Notes under the pieces: model-generated | What the model saw: only the letters and a program-made list of their open reading frames with translations | Database searches by the model: none | Told to the model about the DNA's origin: nothing | Translations under genes and position numbers: made by a program | Shown: piece after piece, positions 35,648 to 44,200 of the stretch | Position numbering within the stretch: position 1 is the stretch's first letter | How the letters are laid out: every line of letters starts with the position of its first letter | Origin: an uncultured Bacteroidales bacterium | GTDB lineage: Bacteria > Bacteroidota > Bacteroidia > Bacteroidales > Bacteroidaceae | Direction: 5' to 3' | NCBI GenBank assembly: GCA_902785075.1 | Contig: CACZXN010000004.1 | Span: 23,322-87,321, forward strand | DNA length: 64,000 bases

Positions 35648-37810
35648 ATGAAGATTATGAAAAAAAGTTATTTAATCCTCGCAGCCATCGCAAGTGTAGC
35701 ACTTGCAAGCTGCTCAAGCGAAGAGTACCTGGGGGAATTCGAAGGAGCCATCCATGGAGAAAAGGCGATTTCGTTCAATTCGGAATATGGCAGAATTACG
35801 CGTGCAACTGGAAGTGATGCCGCAGATTCTCTGAATAACGCATTTGTATTTGCTGGAACAAAAACTGGAGAAGATGCTGGAGAAGATGCAACATCTACTG
35901 TTTTTGACCAATACAATGCTAAGTATGTAACGAATACTGCTGGTACGACAGAGTCGAATAGCAACAACTGGGAGTATGTAAGTTACTCACCAGCAAAAAC
36001 TACCAATTTGCCAAGTGGTGCTACTCAGTCTATCAAGTATTGGGACTATAGTACTAAGCAGTATGACTTTGCTGCCTTCTCTGTAGGCAAAAACTCTGCT
36101 GTAACAACTGCCCCTAACGCTGGAGAGATTAAGATCACTTCAATAGACCTTAGTAAGAAAGGGACAGCTAATGCTGCTTATTCACTTGAAGGATCTGTAG
36201 CAGACTTAATGGGATGTTACATCTCAGACCTTGTAACGGCTTACAATCAAAGTAGTGTTAGTGATTACGGACAACCTGTTCAGTTTAAGTTCCGTTCTAT
36301 GGCAACAAAGATTCGCCTTGCATTCTATGAGACAGTTCCTGGTTACTCTGTAAAAGACGTAAAATTCTATGCTCTTGCAAAAGCTGATGAAGGAGCATCT
36401 CCTGCTGCACCAACAGCTACTCCAACCCTCTTCACGTCTACTGCTGTTTTACCTGCAGGTGCAGGCAAAATGGAAGTGAGCTTCCCAACAGCAGGATGGA
36501 CAAATTCACCAAACGATGGAAATGCCACTGACTACAACAAGGCGCATGTTAAATTTACTTTAGGAGATGGACAAACTGCTGCCTCCACCTTAGTATTATG
36601 GGGTGCAGAAAAAGGTGCTTTAGCTCATTTCGCCAGCAAAGAGAAATCTGAGGACGACGGTGATTATATCGGTCGTACTTCCGATGCTGCTACATACGCT
36701 GATGGCATTCACCATACTACTGTATCTGGCGAAACTACTGTTATTACGTATAACCCTGCAAAATCATACTACACCATTCTTCCTAATGAAGATGGTGCCA
36801 ATCTGCAGCTTCGCATCAAATACACCCTCGTTTCTACTGATGGTTCCGATGAAGAGATTGTGGTTGACAATGCAACTGCTGTAGTTCCTGCTGAGTTAGC
36901 ACAGTGGCAGCCCAACTATGCTTACACCTACATCTTCAAGATTTCTGACATGACGAATGGTTCAACAGGTGTTGATGGTGACGGTAATACAGTTTATGGT
37001 TTGACTCCAATCACTTTGGATGCCGTTGTTGTAAACAGTGAAGATAATGGTATTCAGGAGACTATCACTACCGTTTCAGAACCAAGCATCACTACTTATA
37101 GTGAGGGAAAGGTTGTAACAGTTAATAACGAATACAATGTAGGTGCTCCTATCTATGTTGTAGTAAACAACGGAACAAACAATGTCGTACTATCAGTAGG
37201 TACAAATGCCAAACTCTATACTGCTACAATAGAAGACGGTGCTAATCAGACAATCAGCGAATCATCAGTAGAAAATGCGATTGCTCAAAACACTGACGGA
37301 TATGACATTGGAGAAGTCTTAACATCAGGAACTAGTCTCGATGGCTATTACACTTATAATACAACGACAGGAACATATACTCCTTGCGAAGCAAGTGGCA
37401 CAGCAGATGGTATAGCTACGTATTACAAACAAGCTGCTTATTCTGTCAAGGACGCTAATGGTAAGAAGTTAGTAATTAATAATGCCACAGGTCTTGAAGC
37501 TGTTTCAAAGATAGACGCAGATGACTCTCCAACAGGAAAAGACATCACAGTTCCTGGTGCAAAATTCACGCCATCAGATGCTGGCACTTATGTATTCCAG
37601 TATGAGAAGAAAGCTGCTGTAGCAGCGACTTATACAGCTGCAACAGGTACTTATGTATCAGGAACCACCTATTATACTGATAATACAGGAGCTACTACCG
37701 TTGACACTTCTTCCTTTGAAGAAGGTGTCACAGATGTATCGTCTTATTATGTGCTAACCACTCCTGCAACTCCTGCTGAATATCAATACAAGGTGATTAT
37801 TGTTCAATAA
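35648..37810 (+). CDS. Fimbrillin-like surface lipoprotein 3
   Basis: 720 residues (MKKSY at 35657 is an alternative start). Signal peptide ends 'VALASC' (Cys22) then SSEE. 'GRITRATGSD' carries Arg52-Ala53. Core blocks 'FRSMATKIRLAFYETVPGYS', 'WQPNYAYTYIFKISD' and 'LTPITLDAVVVNSEDNG' match gene 2, and the closing modules 'YYTYNTTTGTYTP' and 'TGTYVSGTTYYTD' again resemble it, ending 'YKVIIVQ'. Genes 2 and 3 are clear paralogs with the same order of parts; a hairpin with the same T-arm loop follows both. Confidence 0.83.
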   Translation: MKIMKKSYLILAAIASVALASCSSEEYLGEFEGAIHGEKAISFNSEYGRITRATGSDAADSLNNAFVFAGTKTGEDAGEDATSTVFDQYNAKYVTNTAGTTESNSNNWEYVSYSPAKTTNLPSGATQSIKYWDYSTKQYDFAAFSVGKNSAVTTAPNAGEIKITSIDLSKKGTANAAYSLEGSVADLMGCYISDLVTAYNQSSVSDYGQPVQFKFRSMATKIRLAFYETVPGYSVKDVKFYALAKADEGASPAAPTATPTLFTSTAVLPAGAGKMEVSFPTAGWTNSPNDGNATDYNKAHVKFTLGDGQTAASTLVLWGAEKGALAHFASKEKSEDDGDYIGRTSDAATYADGIHHTTVSGETTVITYNPAKSYYTILPNEDGANLQLRIKYTLVSTDGSDEEIVVDNATAVVPAELAQWQPNYAYTYIFKISDMTNGSTGVDGDGNTVYGLTPITLDAVVVNSEDNGIQETITTVSEPSITTYSEGKVVTVNNEYNVGAPIYVVVNNGTNNVVLSVGTNAKLYTATIEDGANQTISESSVENAIAQNTDGYDIGEVLTSGTSLDGYYTYNTTTGTYTPCEASGTADGIATYYKQAAYSVKDANGKKLVINNATGLEAVSKIDADDSPTGKDITVPGAKFTPSDAGTYVFQYEKKAAVAATYTAATGTYVSGTTYYTDNTGATTVDTSSFEEGVTDVSSYYVLTTPATPAEYQYKVIIVQ

Positions 37811-37832
37811 CCCCAGATTATCATTCAATAAC

Positions 37833-37872
37833 CCATCATTAGCTCAGCGGGGTTCGACTCCCCGCTGGGTAA
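37833..37872 (+). other. Truncated tRNA-like element behind fimbrillin-like gene 3
   Basis: CTCAGCGGGG (37843-37852) pairs over ten positions with CCCCGCTGGG (37860-37869), loop TTCGACT. Upstream 'ATTAGCTCAG' equals the D-arm start of many tRNAs, so this looks like a tRNA whose D loop, anticodon arm and variable region are missing. No T-run follows. Confidence 0.7.
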
Positions 37873-37899
37873 CAAAAGAAAGAAAGGCCCAGAAAAAAC

Positions 37900-37950
37900 C
37901 ATAGGTCACATAGGTCACATAAGTTACATAGGTCTCATGAGACCCATAAA
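37900..37950 (-). repeat. 9-bp minisatellite (CATAGGTCA type)
   Basis: CATAGGTCA twice, then CATAAGTTA, CATAGGTCT, CATGAGACC, CATAAAC. Located in the 163-bp gap before the fused gene. Confidence 0.88.
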
Positions 37951-37973
37951 CAAGCAAAAAAGATCAAATCAAA

Positions 37974-39764
37974 ATGGAAGCTCCAAAAACATTCCTCCCA
38001 AAGGGTGGCGGTTATGAAAACCTAACGGTGTACAAAAAGGCTACGATCATCTACGACCTGACCTTCTACTTCACTAACAGGTTCCTAACCAAGGGCGACC
38101 GTACCATCGACCAGATGGTGCAGGCCGCACGCTCGGGTAAGCAGAATATTGCCGAAGGGAGTGCAGCCAGTTCCACCTCGTCAGAGACGGAACTGAAGCT
38201 GATGAATGTGGCACGCGCCAGCATGCAGGAGCTGTTAGTGGACTATGAGGACTACCTGCGAGTGCGCAACCTACTTCTGTGGCCGCTTCAAGACGAACGA
38301 GCAGTCAGAACCCGGGAGTTCTGCAAGACTCACACTGAAGTAGCCCATTACATGACCGACATTGAACGGCGCTCCGACGAAGCTTTAGCCAACATCGCCA
38401 TCACGCTCATCCACCAGTTCGACAACATGATGGGCAAGCTACTGGACCGTCTGCAGACGGACTTCGTCGAAAAAGGCGGCATCCGCGAGCAGATGACAGC
38501 AGCCCGTCTGGGCTACCGCAATGAGCAGAAGGACCACATTGCGAAGCTGGAGGCAGAGAACCACCACCTGAAAGCCCGCATCGCGGAGCTTGAGCAAAAG
38601 CTCAAGGGGCCAATGAGGCTCATAGGGATGATAAGCCTCATGGGGCTTATGGGGCTTATGAGTTGCTCGAAGGAACAGGTGGAGGAGCCTGTACTGCAGG
38701 AAGCCATCTGTTTCAATGGAGGACTGCAGGAGAACTCCGACATCACTGCCGGTACACGTGCTGAAGAAGGAACCCCGCTATCCGACCTTGCTAACACCTT
38801 CCAGGTATGGGCTTTCAAGAACATGAGCTATGAGGAAAGTACAGAATCCTACGCAGCACTTCAAGAAGTCATGCATGACTACACTGTGAACTGGAGAGAG
38901 AACAGCGCCAACACCACCACAAGCAACAGCAGTGGTTGGGAATACGTCAATCAACAACCCAGTGGCAGAACAGAACAAAGTATCAAGTACTGGGACCTCA
39001 GCGCCAAGGCATATAAGTTCTTCGGTTATGTACTACCTACGACTGGTGCTGTGGAAGTAGAGTTCTATAAGTCCAATGGGACTGATGGGGCTTATGAGGC
39101 TTATGAGGTTAATGGGAATTACAGCAAATGCCGCATGAGCTTCACGACAGATGCTCGTGAGGAAGCAGCTGCACCATACTTCTCCAAGTTATGGTTTAGC
39201 AATAACTCCCCAGGAAGTGAACATATCTACCCCAGCATGGTGAAGATGCAGTTCTTCAAGCCTTTCGCCAAGGTACGTTTTATGTTCAAGTTTGCGGCCC
39301 CCGACGAACCGATATTGATTGAATTGCCACATTTCTTCCCAACTAATCAAGGACGTCAGATTCACTTGAGCGGAACGTTCAGACTCATCTATCCTCTAAC
39401 AGGAGACGAGACGAAAGAGAGTTGGGAAACAGAGGACATCACCTATGCAATGGCAGCATTCACACAGGACTACTACGAAGCAGCCGCAAACGAGACAGAC
39501 GAAACGGTGTTAGCAAACCAAAAGCACTGGTACACCGTCCTGCCAGCTAAGAATCAAGGGGCTTACACCCTCACGGTACGTGTGAACGGAGAAGAGCGCG
39601 CCTGCTATGTGCCTGCCGAATATATGGATTGGCTACCTGGATACAGCTATACATATATCTTCAAGGTGAACGAAGATGGAGGTGTCAAGTTCGATGCCAT
39701 CAACATAGCATTCACGGACTGGCAAGGAAATACGGAGAAAGAGAAAATCGTGTATAACTGGTGA
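37974..39764 (+). CDS. Four-helix-bundle protein fused in frame to fimbrillin-like lipoprotein 4
   Basis: One open frame of 596 residues. Residues 1-160 look like the four-helix bundle of the S23/23S rRNA-intervening-sequence family ('LTVYKKATIIYDLTFYFTNR', 'TIDQMVQAARSGKQNIAEG', 'MNVARASMQELLVDYEDYLR'); 160-212 is a helical suffix ending in a coiled coil ('IAKLEAENHHLKARIAELEQ'). From Met214 an entire lipoprotein begins: minisatellite-encoded signal core, lipobox Cys231, 'GTRAEEG' with an Arg processing-like site, and a fimbrillin-like body with 'FFKPFAKVRFMFKFAA' and 'YSYTYIFKVNEDGG'. No stop or frameshift separates them. A cytoplasmic helical domain in front of a signal peptide is hard to reconcile with export, so an internal start at 38613 is likely used, or the junction is recent. 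Confidence 0.75.
   Translation: MEAPKTFLPKGGGYENLTVYKKATIIYDLTFYFTNRFLTKGDRTIDQMVQAARSGKQNIAEGSAASSTSSETELKLMNVARASMQELLVDYEDYLRVRNLLLWPLQDERAVRTREFCKTHTEVAHYMTDIERRSDEALANIAITLIHQFDNMMGKLLDRLQTDFVEKGGIREQMTAARLGYRNEQKDHIAKLEAENHHLKARIAELEQKLKGPMRLIGMISLMGLMGLMSCSKEQVEEPVLQEAICFNGGLQENSDITAGTRAEEGTPLSDLANTFQVWAFKNMSYEESTESYAALQEVMHDYTVNWRENSANTTTSNSSGWEYVNQQPSGRTEQSIKYWDLSAKAYKFFGYVLPTTGAVEVEFYKSNGTDGAYEAYEVNGNYSKCRMSFTTDAREEAAAPYFSKLWFSNNSPGSEHIYPSMVKMQFFKPFAKVRFMFKFAAPDEPILIELPHFFPTNQGRQIHLSGTFRLIYPLTGDETKESWETEDITYAMAAFTQDYYEAAANETDETVLANQKHWYTVLPAKNQGAYTLTVRVNGEERACYVPAEYMDWLPGYSYTYIFKVNEDGGVKFDAINIAFTDWQGNTEKEKIVYNW
38613..38666 (+). repeat. 9-bp minisatellite at the fusion junction
   Basis: ATGAGGCTC, ATAGGGATG, ATAAGCCTC, ATGGGGCTT, ATGGGGCTT, ATGAGTTGC: six units that both join the helical domain to the lipoprotein and encode its signal peptide. 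Confidence 0.92.
38613..39764 (+). CDS. Fimbrillin-like lipoprotein 4, alternative internal start
   Basis: If translation begins at Met214 of the fused frame, the product is a normal 383-residue lipoprotein: MRLIGMISLMGLMGLMSC with lipobox Cys18, then SKEQVEEP. The first ten mature residues are almost the same as those of the next gene (CSKEQVEEV), pointing to duplication. Which start is used cannot be decided from the DNA; both are listed. Confidence 0.55.
   Translation: MRLIGMISLMGLMGLMSCSKEQVEEPVLQEAICFNGGLQENSDITAGTRAEEGTPLSDLANTFQVWAFKNMSYEESTESYAALQEVMHDYTVNWRENSANTTTSNSSGWEYVNQQPSGRTEQSIKYWDLSAKAYKFFGYVLPTTGAVEVEFYKSNGTDGAYEAYEVNGNYSKCRMSFTTDAREEAAAPYFSKLWFSNNSPGSEHIYPSMVKMQFFKPFAKVRFMFKFAAPDEPILIELPHFFPTNQGRQIHLSGTFRLIYPLTGDETKESWETEDITYAMAAFTQDYYEAAANETDETVLANQKHWYTVLPAKNQGAYTLTVRVNGEERACYVPAEYMDWLPGYSYTYIFKVNEDGGVKFDAINIAFTDWQGNTEKEKIVYNW
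39075..39119 (+). repeat. 9-bp minisatellite inside a mature domain
   Basis: AATGGGACT, GATGGGGCT, TATGAGGCT, TATGAGGTT, AATGGGAAT encode NGT-DGA-YEA-YEV-NGN, so the same DNA unit is read in a phase different from that in signal peptides. Confidence 0.88.
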
Positions 39765-39820
39765 GGCCAATGGGGCTCATGGGGCCAATGAGGCTAATAG
39801 GGCCAATGGGGCCAATGAGA
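39765..39820 (+). repeat. 9-bp minisatellite between lipoprotein genes 4 and 5
   Basis: About six ATGGGGCCA-type units right after the stop of the fused gene. Confidence 0.9.
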
Positions 39821-39841
39821 AAAAAGAAAAAAGAAAAAAAG

Positions 39842-41194
39842 ATGACAAAAACAAACGACATAAAGAGCAAGGTGATGAGAATCATGAGGCCAATGGGGCT
39901 TATGGGGCTAATAGGGCTTATGGGGCTTATGGGGCTCATGGGTTGCTCGAAGGAGCAGGTGGAAGAGGTGCGTCGTTCTGCTTCTGCAGAGTTGATGTCG
40001 TATGCAACGATTTTCACCGATGAGGATCCTAACTCACAAAGTGAAACCAGAAGGGCGGTGGTTTGGCCTCCAGACGGTTACAAACTCTACAAGGATTTAA
40101 CAGGTGCGGACGCTGTAATGATGTCGAACGAGAATGCAGCTATCGGTGTGTTCTTCACGCAGGATTCACCAACAAAGGTAGAGACGCGTAAGTTCAGGTA
40201 TGTTGGCGGCAATGATGCTCAGTGGCGCATGAACGAGGAGTTGGAAAGCGGAGGAGAATACTATCTTTATGGTTATATACCACTTGACGCAGCGAGTGTG
40301 AGCATTCAGCCTGACGCAACGACTGGCAACTATGCTGATGGAGCACAACTGACATTCACGGGATTGAGCAGTGTGATGAATAAAGATATATGTGTGATGG
40401 TAGGTGCAAAGGAAGGAACTACCGCAAATAGTGCAGACACCTATCATGAAGTAACAGATGTGACTGAGGGAACAACTACCGTTACAGGTTTATACGAAAA
40501 AAATGGAAATGATTATGTACTAACGGCAGACACAAAAGCTCAAAGTGGCAAAACCTACTATCGGAAAGATTTCTTGGCTACCGGTAAGTTCGATGTTGAC
40601 ATCAACGTAGGTGAGAATGCACATAACAATCTCTTCCTGCTGTTCGACCATATCTACTCAGCCTTGAGTTTCCGGTTTAAGATCAGTACTAAGTACCATC
40701 AGTTACGTGACATCAAGCTGAAAAAACTTGAGTTGATTGCATATAACGATGCCAATTTCAAGACAAAGATGAAGAAATATCAAAGTGCAACCATCACACT
40801 TAAGGCAACAACCGACGGGTCCTCCCCTATGCCGAGCAACATTACCTTCACGCCAGACAACAGCAGTGGAGACATCGGATATATACTTATCTACGAGGAT
40901 TTGGAGAACCCCTATCTACTGAAAACTAACGATGATTCAGAAATGATTGGTTTCGTGCCTCGAAATGCGAATTACTTCATGTTGCGCTCTACATACGATG
41001 TTTATGACAGGTCCGGGAATCTCGTCCGCAAGGACTGTATGGCAGAGAATAAAATAAACCTGCCTTATCTGTTCAACCAAGATCAATTGGAATACGGACA
41101 CCGATATATCATCAGGCTCCTCGTTGAGCCCACCTACCTATACCAGCTCTCGGATCCAGACTTGGACAACCCGACGATAAAGGTGGGCAGTTAG
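39842..41194 (+). CDS. Fimbrillin-like surface lipoprotein 5
   Basis: 450 residues from 39842; Met at 39875 is an alternative start. A polar leader is followed by a signal core of eight minisatellite units (MRPMGLMGLIGLMGLMGLMG) and lipobox Cys in 'LMGC', then SKEQVEE. The body includes 'WPPDGYKLYKDLTGADAVMM', 'SGGEYYLYGYIPLDAASV', 'NNLFLLFDHIYSALSFRFKI' and 'RYIIRLLVEPTYLYQLSDPD', typical of the Mfa-like group. A module 'LYEKNGNDYVLTADTKAQSG' with 'KTYYRK' is inserted in the middle, similar to modules in gene 2. Probably a minor or tip subunit; role inferred from position. Confidence 0.78.
   Translation: MTKTNDIKSKVMRIMRPMGLMGLIGLMGLMGLMGCSKEQVEEVRRSASAELMSYATIFTDEDPNSQSETRRAVVWPPDGYKLYKDLTGADAVMMSNENAAIGVFFTQDSPTKVETRKFRYVGGNDAQWRMNEELESGGEYYLYGYIPLDAASVSIQPDATTGNYADGAQLTFTGLSSVMNKDICVMVGAKEGTTANSADTYHEVTDVTEGTTTVTGLYEKNGNDYVLTADTKAQSGKTYYRKDFLATGKFDVDINVGENAHNNLFLLFDHIYSALSFRFKISTKYHQLRDIKLKKLELIAYNDANFKTKMKKYQSATITLKATTDGSSPMPSNITFTPDNSSGDIGYILIYEDLENPYLLKTNDDSEMIGFVPRNANYFMLRSTYDVYDRSGNLVRKDCMAENKINLPYLFNQDQLEYGHRYIIRLLVEPTYLYQLSDPDLDNPTIKVGS
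39875..39955 (+). repeat. 9-bp minisatellite encoding the signal peptide of lipoprotein 5
   Basis: Nine units from ATGAGAATC to ATGGGTTGC, most of them ATGGGGCTT or ATAGGGCTT; the last holds the lipobox Cys codon. Confidence 0.95.
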
Positions 41195-41195
41195 A

Positions 41196-41241
41196 GGGCC
41201 AATATGCCCAATGAGGCCAATGGGGCCAATGGGGCCAATGA
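41196..41241 (+). repeat. 9-bp minisatellite before the giant gene
   Basis: GGCCAATAT, GCCCAATGA, GGCCAATGG, GGCCAATGG, GGCCAATGA: five units in the leader of the giant gene. Confidence 0.9.
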
Positions 41242-41272
41242 GACAAAAAAAAGAACAAAAGAACAAAAGACA

Positions 41273-44200
41273 ATGATAAAGAGCAAAGACATAATGATGA
41301 TAAAGAAGCTCATGGGGCCAATGGGGCTTATGAGGCTTATGAGGCTCATTAGGCTCATGGGGCTTATGGGGCTGATAGGCTTTATGGGGCTTCAGCCTTT
41401 GATGGCACAGGATGCAGCACAGGATGAGCCGAAGCCTATCATCGTGAAAGGAAATGTTTACGGCGGTGGTAATAAGGGTAAGGTAGATGGCAACACCACT
41501 GTAACTGTTGTGAGCGGAGACCTGCATATGGTCTTCGGAGGTGCCCGCATGGCTGATGTGGGAGGTCGTAGCTTTGTCAACATCGATGGTGAGAACACCA
41601 CAGAATATATCATGGCTAATCAGGTCTATGGAGGAAACGACATCTCCGGAACAATCGGTGAAGGTAGTGTTGAGACCACAGTCCCAGCGGAACTGACGGC
41701 AGTGAAACGAACAGACGCAGATGCCAACAACCCGAAAAAGAATGAGATAGACAACACATGGAAGTCTTTTGTACGTGTCAGTGGTAATAATGAAGATATC
41801 GTATCTGCGACAGCAACCACCTCTACCAAACATGCTGTCTATATCGGTGCCCTCTTCGGTGGTGGTGATGGCGAATACGAATATACAGATGAAGACGGAG
41901 ATCCACTCAAAGATGAGAACGGTCACTATTACGTTAACAAAGTCAAGAAAGAATACAATACTTCCACACAACAACAAGTTATTACAAGAACCAAAATCGC
42001 TACTCGCGAAACACCATTTAATCTCCCGACACTCAGGAAGACCTACCTGGAAATCAATGGAGGTTCTATTGTCTATGCCTTCGGTGGAGGAAACAATGCC
42101 ACTGTGACTGAAGCGACTGTCATCAATGTGGACAACCCGACCAAAGTGGTCAGCAGTATTAAAGACCCAAACAATCCTAACAAGCGCGTTTCGGATAATG
42201 AATTGTTGACTTCCGAACGAATCTTGGAAATGGGCATCAACCCTGGTCTGAGCCATCCGAACAGCGATGCATTCCAGATTGGTAGCCTCTTTGGAGGAAA
42301 CAACAACACAGCAATGGCCATCATGCCAACCTGGAATCTGCAGTCAGGTTTGATTCGTAATGTATATAGTGGAGGTAACCGAGGTGATATGATTTCATCA
42401 AAAGGTCTTCTGCTGAAAATCGCCCCTGCAGAGATGAACGGAGAGAATGAGCATGACCTTGCAAAGAACGACCATCCGTTGGTCATTGACAACGTCTATG
42501 GAGGATGTCGTATAGCTGACGTACGTCCGATGGAGTTGAAAAATGGCGAATACAAAGACGTGGAACAAGTCTATAACCTCGAAGGTTATAAATTCCCGCA
42601 TAATCTGGCAGCCCGTACGTTGATCTATGGTGGTGACATCAATAATGTCTATGGAGGTAACGATATCCGTGGAAAAGTTTACTTTGGAAATGCCTTAGGT
42701 ATTTATACTAGCGTACGCGGTAATATCTACGGAGGAGGAAACGGTTCGTATGCCTATACAGACAACCCTGTTAATCAGTATAACCCAACCTATGGTGACC
42801 TTTATTATAATCCAGGCACTAACTCTGTTGAAGCCCTCACCGAGTTGCGTCCACATGCCGAGCAGGTATGTATTCGTTTGGCAGGTACGGAAGCTAAGAA
42901 GACCATTATCCATGGTTCTGTCTTCGTGGGAGGAAACTGTGCAACACTGAAGAAGGACGAAAGCCATAAAGACCTCGCTTCTTATCCGCTTGTGGACTTG
43001 AAAATGGGATCACATGTCATTGCAGAGAATGTCTTCCTGGGCAACAATGGAGAAAAAATGGTAGCCTACAATAAAACAGGAAAAGACAACGCAGGTAAAG
43101 ACGAGAAAGATGCGTTGGAAGGCGTTCTGTTAACAATGAAAAAAGAAGGTTTCAGTTCCATCGACCTTCAAAACCCAACGACTTTTGCCCATTATATGGA
43201 GGGTGCTGCCATGGATTTAATTCCAAAGGTGTCTTTCGATGATGAACTACGTGGCGACCCAGCCACCTACATTCCTTACTCAAGTCAGGTTGGTTCGCTT
43301 TACTTGGGAGGTAACGTAGGTAGTATGACCTACGCTGGCAAAAACGCCATGACACTCAACGCACCTGTCTATATATATAATAAGGTGGTTGGCGGTTGTA
43401 ACAATGCCGATGTACCAAAGACGGAATATAATGCAGCCTACGAAGGAGGTATCTTAGGAACTCCTTCAGAACTAGCGAGCGATGGGTTATTTAGAGAAGG
43501 AAAAGAAGCCAGTGGTGCCATCCAAAACCGACTGGAACTGAACTTCAATGGTACACGTATCCGTCCGCAACGATGGGCTCGTGATAAAAACACTGGTGAG
43601 TACTCACTCAATTATTTGGGTCAGGAATATTTGGAGTGGAACACCAAGGTATGGGACGAGACTTCAGAAAGTTTTGAGGATACCGATGTCGGTTATGGAG
43701 ACAATACCAGTGCCGACCACGATCGTCGATTGATTGGAGGTAATGTATATGGTGGTTGCTACAATACCGGTCACGTGAACGGTAATGTAGTAATCAACAT
43801 CAACTCCGATGTGTACGAACGCGATGTGCTATTTGCCAAGACTGCTACAGACGAGAATAATATCACATCCATCGTTGACGATCCTGTTGAAGACACCCGT
43901 CGCACTGGTGTCATCATAGAGAATCAACGCAATGACTTGATGGCAGTAGGCTTATCAATCTTCGGTGCAGGTAAAGGTTTAGGTACTGAGATATGGGGTA
44001 GCACCACCGTCAACCTGAATAAAGGTTATGCCTTCCAAGCTTACGGTGGTGGCGAAGAAGGTTATGTAGGTAAAGGAACCATCGTCACAGACAGCGAAAG
44101 CAACACACAATATGATACCGACGGCTTTATTCAGAAAGCCTATAACGATTACGATGCGGCTTACAGCTCCACAGTCAACCTGAACGGAACCAAAACTGTT

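Noticed and set aside
37833-37872. Functional tRNA gene
   Set aside because: Only D-arm start and T-arm are present in 40 bp; no anticodon arm, and the ends of the acceptor do not pair over seven positions.
37974-38612. 23S rRNA intervening sequence inferred from the S23-like protein
   Set aside because: No rRNA sequence is in the window; these helical proteins also occur on their own.
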